The notes beneath the pieces were generated by a model. It was not told where the DNA came from. It saw only the letters and a list, made by a program, of their open reading frames with translations, and did no database searches. From Alentia gelatinosa (lineage: Eukaryota > Annelida > Polychaeta > Phyllodocida > Polynoidae), in the NCBI GenBank assembly GCA_950022655.1, contig OX465579.1, forward strand, positions 52,679,950 through 52,743,949: a stretch of 64,000 nt of DNA. Reading direction: 5' to 3'. This document shows, in pieces, positions 24,013 to 38,100 of this stretch; position 1 is the stretch's first letter; each line of letters opens with the position of its first letter. A program made the position numbers and the translations under genes.

Positions 24013-24183
24013 TAGTGTAAAATCTTTGCCGTCGGATGGGTTTCCGAGCCTCAGATGTCTGACAGCGTGTTGGTTCGGCGTCATTTCGATGAGAAAAAAT
24101 TTCTCGTCGGAATGACGCCGAACCAACACGCTGTCAGACATCTGAGGCTCGGAAACCCATCCGACGGCAAAGATTTTACACTA
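24013..24183. repeat. Near-perfect 171-bp hairpin (84-bp arms, 3-bp loop)
   Basis: The sequence from 24013 (TAGTGTAAAATCTTTGCCG) to 24096 is the inverse complement of 24100-24183 with only two mismatches, both near the loop (ATCGAAAT against GTCGGAAT), and both would be G-T pairs in one RNA strand. The loop is AAA at 24097-24099. No protein similarity was seen in the arms. Such short-loop palindromes arise by snap-back or template-switch duplication and, if transcribed, form a Dicer-type substrate. Confidence 0.92.
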
Positions 24184-24579
24184 TGATTACACACGTTGTT
24201 TATCCGCAGCGACACACACAAGTGACAGTGTCAAGCACCACCCGAAAAAAACTGAAGAACCTACCTTCAGTTCCTTTCAGTAGCATTGGAAGCGAAATAG
24301 ACGCAGTCACGATGCTGAGAGACCACATAAGGACACAATAGACGCCTGATGCGACATATCTCTGTCGAAACTAACGAGTAAGACGGGAAATCTAAGTTAA
24401 GACACCTCCCATCACTGAAAACCTACATAGTAGTTCACCCGATAACCACCAGTTGGTAGGGGGAATACAGGAGAAAAGGTTCATAGTCCTAACACCAGTC
24501 CCGTGCTACAAAACGCCCATAGGCCTTGCGGCAGTGACTACGTTAGAGAACCAGCTAACAACGCGTCCGTAGTAACAGC

Positions 24580-24730
24580 GAATCCGCGAGTCGGACCGCG
24601 GTCACGTGACGCGGCGCACCAATCACGGTCGAGAAATGTAGGACACGGGTGAATGCGAAACGGCGGGAACGTCTTGCCCGCGAATTCGATTCTGTCACTT
24701 GCTCGTTAGTCGCGTTGTGCCTCGTTCACC
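24580..24730. promoter_or_regulatory. CpG-rich promoter-like patch
   Basis: In AT-rich surroundings this patch is rich in CG dinucleotides and clusters typical promoter words: the E-box palindrome GTCACGTGAC at 24601-24610, CCAAT at 24619-24623, GGCGGGAA (E2F-like) at 24662-24669 and TTGCCCGCGAATTCG nearby. The first recognisable exon downstream on the plus strand is that of the coiled-coil gene at 26122, about 1.5 kb away; an untranslated first exon in between is possible. This is inference from motifs only. Confidence 0.45.
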
Positions 24731-25327
24731 ACACAGTCATGTGATCCTGTTGTTGTTTTTATGGCCATGTGCATTTGACAAGGCCGTTGCACCCATCATT
24801 GTTGCCTCTGTGGGGTGCTATGTGTCAATCCACAGAGTTCCTTGTTGAGTTTAAACCTAGTAAGCTCATATTCCCGGTGTATTTTTAGTTTACCCCAGAC
24901 GCCAAGTTCAATCAGAATATGGAGGAAGCCCACGGCGAGTGTGATTAAACCTTGCTGAGTATCATCAGCCCGGTGTCACAGCTGCTTGACAGTGTGTATG
25001 TCAGACAGTTTCTATATGCTATGTCTTGTTGGTCCGTGCCAACCCAAGTAGCTGGTCTGATGTTCTGACATCGGAGGAGGTGTGTAGCAAATGTTGTTAC
25101 ACTCTGAATTCTCTTGTGGTTTCAACTGTTATCCAGTCTCATCAGGCAGAGTGCGGTAGGTACTCTTCTGTGGTCTTCCTATCCGAAACCAGTTTGGGAA
25201 GAGGATATTACAGCCCCGCTCGAACTTTGCTGGTGGAATTCGAAGCATTTATGTTCTCTCTATGTTGTGTAGTCCTAACTGTCAATCTTCCACCATTTTG
25301 CTCCCCATATGGAAAGATAGATATTCG

Positions 25328-25475
25328 TAATTTTTTTGTTCCGATGGACTCTGCGTGCAAACCTGTGGTTGGAAATTTCTTTTGACCTGGCTTTGTATAG
25401 GGAGACATATCGATGGGTTTTTTTCCAACCACGGGTTTATACATAGAGTCCATTGGAACAAAAAGATTATGAATA
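25328..25475. repeat. Inverted repeat with about 48-bp arms
   Basis: TTTTTTGTTCCGATGGACTC plus GTGGTTGGAAA (25330-25377) recurs in inverse orientation as TTTCCAACCAC and GAGTCCATTGGAACAAAAA (25421-25465), with a spacer of about 45 bp. Roughly 85 percent of arm positions match. Both strands show short open frames through it, which are mirror images and not genes. Confidence 0.75.
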
Positions 25476-26121
25476 TTTATACAAATATGCTTTGATCCTT
25501 CTAGTCATTTTTATTTATGATTGAAAACCTTAAGTGCATTTGATTTTGTCGCTTAACTTTTTTAATTCACATTATTCTCAACCTCATTAGATCTAGATCG
25601 TTTCTTTAAATATCTCTTATTATTGTTAAGATCTAAATTGTGGTTTGTTGACTATTAACCACTAAGATTCTTGTAATGAACACAGTTGTCTCCACTTAGC
25701 AGCTCCTCCAAAGGAGATGGGGCATTTCCCCCTGGAGACAGGGCGGTCCTCCAGAGTACAGGCAGTTTCTCCGGAGGATAGAGTCTGTGAGTCATGATGT
25801 CATAACTCAGTGCTATGAATACAGCAAGCGTGACCCAGTGAGGATATTCTGGTGCACCAGCTCTTTGAGCGCGGTCACAATCTACCTATTGTAATGTAGG
25901 TTAATAAGGACTATTGACTGTTGATGATTATTGTCACAAAATATCGTGATTAACGCTTGAGCATTTTAATTCTCGGTGTTGTTGTCATTCCATGCGTGAT
26001 CGTTACAGTATTCGTCGGTTTCAGTCTTCAGTTTACAGTATTAATCGATAACAGTCTATGGACAAATTCATTCCTGGCATTCTATTTGCTTTACAGGTTA
26101 AAGTAGCGTGTTTAAGAAAAC

Positions 26122-29100
26122 ATGGCGTTAGCTCGGGACAAGGTCGTGCGAGTAGAGAGCCTTACACCGACAGGGGGTGCTGTCCACTTTGACGACGATA
26201 ATTTGCTCCAGCTCGATGCCCCGAGAAGACGTAAAGAAAATACGTATTCAAGACAAAAACATGGTCGTAAGTATAGTTAGCAGGATAAGTTATGTAGTTA
26301 CATAGCATACCTTTACTTAAATAATATTTTGAATAGACGATGCACACACTCCTTTTCAAGCAGCCGATACAAAATTTCAAAGCCAATCGCTATTTGACAC
26401 AGGAGTTCACATATGCCTAAATGTGCTATTTCCTAATATTTCATTACCTTCATTCCCTTTTATGAAGTAGAAAGCTTAGATGACGGGAAACACATAAATG
26501 AATATAGATGTCAATATTGTCAATCATGACCCTATCAATTGAGCTACATGTCCAGGCTTTCATTCACAGGTTTGGACCTAGAAGATGAAATTCAACTTGG
26601 AGAATCAGCACTAGAAGAAGATGGTGAGAACCTTTTGCAAATTTGGCCCATGGCGTGAAGATTAAGCGCAAACCACTTATCAATCCTGTGAATATCTGAG
26701 AAATAATCTATCAATGATATAAACTTAACTGTGTTACCTTTAATTTGTAAATAAGTCGTCATTTTCCTGTAATATCTTTGTTAGTCAAAAGGCAGTATTG
26801 TGTAAAATTACGATCGGTATCTAAATTCTCGTATGAATCATGAGACATATTGTTGATAACATGTAAATACATAGCGGAGGTCATAGCCATAACAGATTGG
26901 AAAATACCTCTCTTTTATACGTCATTTCTGTCCACACTTTTTGAGTTCCCCTTTTCATGTTATGGAGGGATTAGTTATTTGATTAGTTGATAACTAATAT
27001 GCGCTTCTTCATTTTTACAGACGTACTCTTCCCCTTGCCACAAGGCTGGCCTCAGATCCCACAACTATTTGTGCGGAAGAGTTGGGACTTCTCCACCGCG
27101 ACATCTCCGGCTGTGAACAAAGCCGTGTCCCACCTCGAGCTGCTGCAGAACACCTTGGAGGAATGGTCCAAGGAGCTGGAGACAGAGCTAATAAGCCGTG
27201 CCTCGTCACGTTTAAAAAGCCGTGCTGCCTCGTCAGCGAGCATCCTGGCACCTATCCCCCTAGATGCCCAGTGTGAGTCTTAAACTCTTGTTAGCCAGCA
27301 GATTGTGCCTATGCCCAAGATGTCTAGTTTATGTCTTTAACCTTGTCAACCAACAATGTGGTGCCTATCCTCCTTGGTGCTATTAAAGTAAAAGTCTTTA
27401 AAACCACCTTGGGGCCTATTCCAGAATTGCCACCATTCAACACCATTTTACGCTTTCTCTGTATTTCATAAAGTGCCGCTCGAATGGAGATGTTTGGTCA
27501 CTTCAGTAGTATTACATAAATTCTATATTCTAATCATGATTTTTACTCTACCAGTGGTGCCGAGCATGGGGCCTGGGTCTGTTGTTAGCAGGCGGCAGCT
27601 GCGTTTCATGTCACCATCCGTTGTGACGTCAGGAAAAAGCACTACGTCACGGACGACGCGAACGAGCCAGCCGATGTCACACAAACTCTCCATAGAAGGC
27701 ATCGGTGCTAAAGCCGATATTGATGGTATATATATACTTTATTCTGAAGAGTGAAATATATGTCTTATGGGGTTCTTAATGGCATGTTCATCGTTCATCT
27801 TATTACCTCTCATTCTATGAATCCAAGTTTCTATCCGTGTAATGTAAGGCAGTTTTCTTTGACATATGAGGAATAGAAATGCGTGTGTTTAAATAAGCAA
27901 AGATTGATCTGCTTGCAACAGATGGTTGCTCGGAGGCAAGCAGCCTGGACGAGCTAACCCTGGAGGTACCCTACCTGGGCGCGGAGGAGGTGCTGGAGGA
28001 GGTGGTGACCCTCCTGGCACGCCTGGACAATGACCGACGCGGCGGCCGACAGAGTCTGACAAAGGAGAAGGAGCGCATCAACATGCTGCAGGGTCGCATC
28101 GATCAGCTGGCCAGGAGTCGCATGGCAGAGTTCGCCGAGGCTGTCCAACGAGGTAGGTGTCTACTCACACCACCACATGGCAGCACCTTACTTTACTCAC
28201 TTCTCATTGCATTGGGACTGGTTATCTCCTTCTCTTTTTTTTCTTTATATTTTTTTTTCAAAGAATACGTTCAGCTGCTATATAAAGTGAGCTATTTAGT
28301 TAAACCCAAATTCGTTTGAGCAATATGGCAATTTGTTTTTGCTTGGTATGATTTATCATAACTACCTCAGAATGTACTTATTGAAGTTGTTTAATCTGCA
28401 TTGGAATTAAATGGGTTAATCATTATCATAAAGCTAATATTTAATGTTATATGAACGGATATCGGTATAACAATGTGAAAATAATTAAATTTGGCTGCAA
28501 TGGTTACATTTACAACATGGTCTTGTTTCTCTGAAATGATGATATCCTGAAAATATTAAAAACCTACAATGGATGATTGGCTAATTTAAAGGGAAATGAT
28601 TTGGTATACGGCATTTTTAGATGTCTCTTGATATTCTGGTATAAAACTATCATTGGAACGAAACAAAAACTTTTTTAGTATCCATCCAAAAAGTATATGA
28701 CGATGACAGACATCACCATTTATCATTTTCGCTTAATTGTATTTAGTCCAAGTATTTTTCTCACTTATACGCACGCATAATATCGTCTAATGCACGACAA
28801 CACATGTTTCTCACTGACAATAGAACTGTCGTTAATGTCATGTTATGATGTAAGCTGTGTCACATCCTATCGCTCTTATTTTTTTATCTCACTGCACCTT
28901 TCACTATAGAGCACGAGGCATGTTCTATGGACATCAATGAACTCAACTGGCATGTCTCATATCGTAGTCGCATAGAGAGTCGCATTAAGAATAAGGTGGC
29001 TATTGCCGGAGTATTAAACTCAAGGCTAAAGGAAGATATTGAATTCGTCAAAAAACATTGGTGAGTTCACTTTCAAATAAGTTTGTGATGTTGTATTCAA

Positions 29101-32100
29101 TGTTACTCTCTCTCTATCTCTCTTTTGGGTGGTGTATGTGTGTGTGGGTGGGAGGGGCTAGGAATTTGTTTTTATACCTCTTAAATCTATGATTCTATAA
29201 GTCACAAAATGAAATTTGTATCTGCCTAAGATGTACACAGTATCGAAAGAAGCTTGAGATTTGTAAATTTGTTGAAATCTTTTTAGAAATTAGAAGAACT
29301 TTGTGATATTGTTATTTACTTAACCAAAATATAAAAGAGTTAGCACGTTGTAATTGATTTCATTATACTAAATTTCAAACCAATTATTTTTTCGATTGAC
29401 TTGTCTTTTTAAGTTAGTAGAGGGCTGAATATCGGGGAGGGTAATTCTAATATTCTTACTTTCTTCCAGCCCTCTGGTTCAAGAAAAACTGGAACTCGAG
29501 AGGGAGGCCATGGAACGCATTAAACAAGCCCAACACGATGTAAGAACGCGATAGGCCAAGTCGCCCATCTCATCATACACACTGATTGTATAAGTATATC
29601 TAGATGCCGATATAGCACCCTTATTACCTGGTATCAATTAAATTCAAATTTGAATTAAATACACAGGAATTAGGGACATGCCTTGAGAAAGAGTCCGATA
29701 TATGATAGCATTATGCTCTAGTGGAATAAGCTGGATAGAGGACCACAAAATAGCACTATTAGTATCAATTCCTATATACGCACCATTACCCAAATAAATA
29801 TTAACGGATATATAGTACCCTGTCCTGTTTCGGTTAATCATATTAACCCATCATACTCATACATGGACGTACTTTCATGTATGGATTGACTAGGAATAGG
29901 TATTGTCTGGGATGATTCTGAGTTTCACACATGATGAAATAGACGACCTACTATGTAGAGGCCGAATGAAAGTTGCTGCTTTATTGCAATTAAAAAAGGG
30001 TTTCATCACTCCTGTCAATGGCTTCTTCTGGACATGGGAGAGATGCTTAATAACACTCTTCTCGGTCCTTCGTTCGTTACTTGCTACTGTATATCATGGC
30101 TATATGGACACTTTCCTGTAAGTCATGACCTTATATAGGACGAAATCCATAATTAATAAGGAACCATTAAATGACCCAAACTATATTCCCATGACAAATG
30201 CCTAAAGCATCCCTATTGCATGCCTTCTCATTTCACTGCAAGGTACAGCCTAGAAAGTTGGTTTGCTCATATATACATGTATATCTCTCTGCCGTCAGAC
30301 GAATGATGAGCTGAGCGTGACTGTGGACCGCTGCGCTAAGGTGGAGACTAAGTCAGAGGAGGCATACACTAAGGCCGATGTGGAGCGGAACCACCTGCAA
30401 CACGAGGTGGAGACGGTACGCACTGAGCTCGGCAACATCAGTCAGGAGCTGTCAGAGGAGAAGATGCTGTTCAACTCCTATATCCACCAGTGTAACGACT
30501 TCCGCCAACAGCTTGGAGATAACCAACAGGAGCTCATGGTGCTGGAGGTGAAGAATGAGAACGCCAAGGCTGCCGAGGAGATGCAGCATGCTAAGGTAGA
30601 TATACACTCACACTGGCCAAGCTAGAGCTGCCACACCTAGATAGTTGTACCGATGAAATTTCACCTTGAAAGCAGAAGTAGGTACGAAAACGGCTTCATC
30701 AGGGTTTCTTTCCTAACTTCGGGAGAGAGCTCAACAGTCCTATGCCAACGTTTACCAATGCGAATCTTATGTAATCTATACGCAGTATATATACAGAATT
30801 GAAGGGAACCCAAGGGCTAGGGTAGATTTGAAAACCGTTTCTTGTATGAGGAAAGTTTAACTTAAATAGTTTTGTATTTACACATAAAGCAACATTCGAA
30901 TCAAGATAAGACGAGATTGGTGTTGAGATCACAGAAAAAAACTTCTGTTCGGTTTGAGAAAACCGAATGCAAAGTTTTACAAAATGTCCACTGCATATAG
31001 GAGTAATAAGCTTTAGAATTCTATCTTTGAGGATGCCTAGGAATGACCAAGTAAAATGTTCTTCAAACATCATATAATGGGCTCACATAATGGACTGATG
31101 GTCAAGGACTGTCAAGAACTCTTTTTTCTCTATTTTTTAAAAATATTTATAGTAATGAATGAATATTTTGTATCATGTACCAAATTTACTGTAATTCTGT
31201 AAATTGGAGTTACATGCACTAAAAGACTGTGAGGGCACTCATACCGGCGAAAGCTGAAGCCTGCGCAGTATAAAGACACAAATGAAAAAAATATTTATAT
31301 AGTTCCAAATTAACGTAGTATTTTTTAGTCACGATGAAATACATTCTGAAAATACAAGAAAGGTTAATAAAAATGTTGATATAAAACAATCAAGTGTCAC
31401 TATTAAAATCTGCTCTCTGATGTCAGATTCTGAGAAAAGAGGAAATGTGTGTATATTCATACTGTCATATATGATTTTTCACTTCATCACCCACTATATT
31501 GTTTATAATTTACTAGATTTGTACACAATTGTTATTGGGGCCACCAGATTGTTAGGGCCATAATTGAAAATAAACCACTGTCAGTTGAATTGCGACCAAT
31601 AGATAATTTTTAGAGAATACATGTGTCAAACTACCATCTATTGATTTTGAATAGATACGTGACCTGCAAGGTAAAATCGTGGAGCAGGAGTTTGAGCATC
31701 GCAAGTACGAGGATATGAACAGCCGTTACCAGTCCACCCTCGACGTCCAGCGCAGTACTAACCGGAAAGCCAAGGAGGACCGTGTGAACGACATCAAACA
31801 CAAGGACGGCCACCTCCGGAATCTCACCTTGACCAATGACGAACTGGAGATGGATATCGAAGACGCCATAACCAACATCGAGAAATGGTATGTCAGATTT
31901 AGGTGTCTCTATGAACGGGGATGCCAATTCTGAGGTTATTTCATTTCCCCCCTCAGCATATCCTCGCAATCTCCTGAATATTCCGATAAGTCGCCTTCCC
32001 TCAGGAAGGAAAATATTAGGACTAAACATTGATGCTCGGAATTTAAAGATTTTGAATTATAATTATCAAATTCTGCAATGTCAGCGCGACCGTACACCGG

Positions 32101-35100
32101 TCCCGCCTTTGTAGGCGGCACCTTGTGTGTTCTCCGGGAGACATACCTGATTTTAAAATAAAACTGCTATAGAATATTCCCAAGTTTATATAGTTCATTT
32201 TCTAAAGTATTCCAGCTACAATTAGATCTAATTATCAACCCTCTATAAATAAAATTACCATCTTAATAGTCGGTATCATGAATCATTCTGAGATTAAAAA
32301 AGTTCATTGTCTTTATTGGGCCACACCTGATCCCCGTTTCTGAAGAAGCCTTCACTCAATATGAGAAAGAGAAAATAAATCATCATTATTATGTTTTCCT
32401 ACGCCTTAGTGACAAGCAGCGCGTGGCAGACGACAAGAACTTAGTGCGCATGGAAAAGGAACAGGTGCGCACGCATGAGCAGTTGAAGGTCACAGAGGAT
32501 GACCTTGCCAAGGTGAAGGCCATCAACAACGCTATCAGTGAGAAGCTGGAGAAGGAGGAGGAGAGGTGTGCCACAGAAGAGGAGTCTCTCAAGGTGAGGC
32601 CCTCTAAACAATCCCGTAATTTGTGGAGCAAACAACCTTCTTTTTTTCATATCACAATACAATCTGCTATTGCATGATTTCATTGTAGTATTCAGAAGAT
32701 ACAGAGTCTATGTACATGTTTTCATCCAGCAGATTTGCTGGGTAGCAACTTACAGTTTTATACAGTACGGTGAAATAATGAGTCATCAACACACCCCAGC
32801 AGTGGTAGATTTACTGCTATATCAAAGGCCAATCGTTCTCATACCATGTCTATGTGGTGTGGGAACTGAAAGAACTCTCACCTTGGTAAGTGTATAGGGG
32901 TGAGATTTCTACCTAAATCCATTACATAGATTTGATCACCACCCTTGTGTTGTTAAAGAACCTTGAGGAAGTCTGATAGGAAACTGTAATGGTTAACTTG
33001 TCGTTAAATCAAGCAAACAAACAAACATCAGCACACCTTAAAGTGTGTTATGTTTAATATGAGATTTGTTTTGTTCATGAAGACCAAAAGAGTTTACCAT
33101 TTGACCATGCATACTTTACACCCCAAAAAACGAAAAAAATTACGCCAGCTAGATTTTACAAGATTTGATTACTGCTTTTGGGACGACATAGAGAGAACGC
33201 ACTACCACGGGGCTGCCATTTCCTCGATTATAAGATAAAAAGCAATTCATGAAAAATACCTACCAACACAAAGGGGGTATATGAAACCCAAAGGAAAATA
33301 AAGGCAAAAGTGACGGTAAGAAAACACAGATGAACTGGGGCTGGGAAAAGAATTTTCCCAACTGCAGGTACCCTAACACACAGAGTACCACCAAATATAT
33401 TGTTACGACGCAAACGGCACCCCATAATCTATCACAGGGTAGAGCCGGCCACGGCAGGAGCGCACCTTACATGACCTGTAGGGTGACTGACCAATGAAAA
33501 CCGTCCATACAACAAGGGAGGCAGTGGGCGCGGGTTATATGAAGCCAGGCATTCTATACTTAGGAATCAAATATAATCAAAACCAATTCATTCGTGAATA
33601 AATGAACCGCAATCCTAGTCAGGAAAGTGCTTCACGCTATCTATTAATGGAGTGAGATAAGGGGAGTTGCTCAACAGTTCAGCAGTGGCAAGCTTTCCAT
33701 CTCTTCATGAAAATCCAGTTTTATATTTTCACTACATCGATATGTTTTTCATATTTCCTCAGTTATCTGAGGTTGCAAATTCCACATGACATATATTTTC
33801 TGTTTTTCTAACCCTAACTGACTTCCCTGAAGTTTGCGATAATGTTAGTGCATGAAGTACACTATGGTTACGGGGTTAAGCACCATTTTAAGAGTAACTC
33901 CATTCAAGGTTATATTGCCTAGCTGACCAGACGTTGCCTCTTTTTCATTGTTCATTATTTTATGAGGGGGGGGAGGGGGGGGGGGGTTGGCGTCTGACTG
34001 CTGTAAATCAAATATTATTTTAACTCTTTCCCTCACTGAGACTACACAGTCTGACTAGTTGACTAATCGGTTACGTGATCCACTCATACACAGGCCACTT
34101 GTGAGCAGCTCAGGAAGCAAATTAAGGAGGAAATACACTCGAGGACGGTGATCATGGCACGGATCAACGCCGACAACAACGATCTGGCCAAGACTCAGGC
34201 CGAATCCAAACAGAAGAAGGAAAAAGTAAGCCTCCTCTTACCCCTCTATTACCCTTATCTGTTGCATAAATTATTACACCTGAGACGTATTTCTCATTAC
34301 TAAATAAAAAGGAAAGGTTTTTCATTACAGGAAAATTCCTGATAATTGTTCTCGGCAGTGAATTAAAAGGAATCATCAACTCAAGTAACCTGTAGATTTT
34401 ACAAGGTATCAAATAAATAAAAATCTTATTCTAAAGTTTTAATTCTAATGGAAAGCTTAATTACCTATGAATGTAGAACTATAGCAAATTTTATGGTTTG
34501 ATCTACTCTTAACCTTGTGGCATGCTATTTTGGGCTGTGGTCTGATAGTTTAAAACTGAGCGGTGGTAAATCTTGTTTATGCAGTATTTCTCTATAGATA
34601 TCAACCTGCACACATTCATATTCTGGTGTTACAAACTAAACCAATGTTTCCATATATAGGTGATGGTCTCTGCTATATATTAAGACAATTTTAATGTCCA
34701 TATTCAATATCCCTATATAATTACTATTGACTATATACATAATATAGATGAATGCTAACATTATCTTTATTCCTAGGTTTTCTTTAAACATCGGTCAATT
34801 TACTATATTAACAGAATCTATATCTTTGAAGTTAACGGTTTATGGGTTTTCCACATCTTGACATTCAGATTAACAGAATCCATGTCTGTTCTTCTCCCTA
34901 GGTCCATGTAAGCTATTGAATGCGATTTAACTGTCTTATAAAGCTAGCAGCTAACCTGTGAATGTTATACCTCTACAGCAGGTGAATATTCCCCTTCCCC
35001 TGACGTGTGCCCCAGGTATTTAGTGTGATGTGAGAGGTTGTCGGCACATGTACAACTTTACACTAATAGACCATGTTCACCCCGCTTGACACTTAGCTAC

Positions 35101-38100
35101 CCACGCTATTTTTTCAATTTAAATTGATTTGGCCTTAACACGGATCTTGGCGAAATATGGAATTGTACGTTTTGTTATTTTTCACACATTTTGTTATTTC
35201 TATTTTCCTCAATTATGGGAAATATATACAAGACTCCGTTGTCGGCTGAAGTGAACCCTCATTTGTTCAAAACTAATAGGATTTTACATATTCATTTATC
35301 AGGATACAATCGATGAGTGAAACTAATTATAATCAGAATTATTATTATAGAATGTCTAGTGATAGAAGTGTTTATTTTTCACTGGGGATTTGCAGGAACT
35401 CTGTGTGTTTGGTTGATTGTAAGAAAATGGAAGTGATATACATCTTTTGAGGTCGTTAACAGATGTCCGTGGTTATAACAACAAATCAATGAGTTTGTAC
35501 ATGATCTAAGAGGTATTAGGTGTCTTAAAACATTTCCAGTTCTATTCTTATTGGAGATAATTTAAGAGGTTACACACGGATGGAAACTTAAATATCTTTG
35601 AAATTTGATAGAACTGGCAGAAAAAATTAGAAACAACTCAAAATCCTGCCACGATCTTTTTCCTTTCTTCTAATATCAGCATGTGGTGCACGCTTGGTCT
35701 GACTAACCCGGTCACATAACTTATTGTCACATGGAATGTAACACAAGTCTAACACCACCGTATCACTTCTGTTATTGATTATCATTAACAAGCAGCTCTC
35801 TGTGAAGGGCACCGACCGGCACCCAGCAGGCCGTGTCTGCTGTCACATGACTTACCCACAAGCCAACGCGCTGCACTTAAGATACTATATCCCGCATGAA
35901 CAGCGCGTTATTACTTCTTGTATTTTGAGTATTTGTTTTGTTAGTTATCTATGTGTCATAATTATGCATTTCCTATCAGCAAGTCAATTTCAAAGTCCAA
36001 TTTCAAGTCAATTTCACCGTCTTTCTTTCGTTGAGAAAATAAAGATATAACACTGTTCTCATTGATCCTTCCTTGTTAAGTAAAATGTATTTATAAATGT
36101 GTTAAAGATTTAAAGTTACTGCAGACTTTGTCATGACATATTCACCTTTTATTTGTTTGTCTGAAATGTAGGAAACATCTTCGAAGGTATATTTCTCAAT
36201 CAACACAAATACGGCCCACTCACCGTAAAAGTAATTTAAGGATGTGATTTGAGTTTGTTTCTTGCAATCTATAGGTTTCAAGCACTCTTGATATCTTCTG
36301 TTTTTAAAAGATTTATTTCGTTGGGAGGAAGGGGGGGGGGGAGTTTTTCACTTTACCTACTATGTTGCACATAGACAAATTTACTTGGCACAGATTTTGA
36401 TTTTCAAGACAGATATGGGATACAATGATGTATAAATACAAGAATATACTTGTAAATTGTGTTTCTATTTCCAAAGTCTGTTTTGTATAAAACAAAATTT
36501 TGTAAATATGTTTTTCTGACTTTTATGCAGTTGTTGCATTGTTTTTCATTTCAACGGATTTATCATTTCTTTTTATACGCTACCAATCCTAAATCCGCTG
36601 GATTTGGTGCCTAATGAATTAAGATGCTGAGATTCATTTAACTATACAAAAGCATTTAATAAATACGTTCATATTCATTTATAAAAAAAAGGAATATTTG
36701 ATAGAAATGGAAAATAATGTCCTTGTTATTAGGGCTCCTCTTAAAATCCGATATTCCATTTTAGATGTCAAAGAAAGCATCTGAAGTAGAGGCCCAGGTC
36801 AAAGGAGTGTTGACCAAGGTGGAGAAGTTGAGAAGTGCGCATGATGAGCGACAGAAGGTACCCATACTGTCATAATTCTGGCTTCTACGATGTATACACA
36901 ACTAAAGAATAATTCTGTTACAATAAAAGAGGGAAAATTACAGTTAATAATATACATGGACAGAAAATAAGAAAACTCTCACATGATTGAATAATATACT
37001 TCTTATTTATGGAAAACAATCGAAATATCACGCATCTTCTCGAATTATGTATCTAACGTTCATGTTTTTGAGTCTTTCCTGCATATACTAACGAGAGATC
37101 GAGGTGAAATATCTATTGAATACAACAGGGTTTAAAATAGGACTGGTCTTTGTAGAGATAAAATGTGAGGGTTATAATCACGTGATGTATACCAGTGTCA
37201 ATTCATTTCTATCACAATAGTTCCGGAATAATGTCTAGGTGTTGGGAACAAATGGGTAGAGTCAGTTTCACAACAGAAATGTTTCAGAATAGATAATTCA
37301 TCCGATTCGTGACTTGTAGGTGATAGCAGCTTTGCAGAATGAAATAGATGAAACTAACACCAAGCAGCAGGAGTTAGAAAACAGTCACAAGGAATTGAAA
37401 GGAAATGTTTTTCCTAAGCACGAGAAGTCAACGGTAAGCATTTCATTTTGGGTCTTCAGAGTCTGCAGAGTTCCCTATATTGTTGAGTACCATAAACCAT
37501 GCATGAAGAATACTGTCTTATTACTAAAATAAACTATGCATCATATTTTTTCGAAATCATGTTTGTTAATACAAACCATGTATTTTCAGACCATATATTT
37601 GTTGTCACCATAAACCTTGTACCATATGTCCCTACGTTGTTTGTCCCTGTAAACTCTGTAATGTGAATCCATTTCCTCCTGGGCTGTAGGCGGACCTGGA
37701 CGCGGCCAAGAAGGAGCTTGACCACATGGATTGGAAGACACAGATGATGAAGAAGAACATGGAGGACATGTCCGCCTCCTTTAAGATGATGTCCCGCTCC
37801 ATGGCCACAACACAGAAAACTATTGATAAACTACAGTGAGTTTGCAACTTAAGCAAGTTTTACTCTTTACGATTTCAATTGATAAATAACTCGGAACATG
37901 ACTGATAATGTTTTACCCTTCAATATCTCCTGATCGCTTTGCCTCAGTCGTGGTTTTTATCATCTTTTTTTTTTAATTCAGAAATGATATCTCTCACCGG
38001 AGTGAGTTTTTCAGTGTTAAACCCTGGATGAAGCTTATACCAAGAATCAGTAATCCTCTATCCCATCTGACTGTTTAACACGCACCCGAACAAGTATTTG

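Noticed and set aside
23812..24141. 109-codon minus-strand frame
   Set aside because: It runs through one arm and the loop of the near-perfect hairpin, and no part resembles a known protein.
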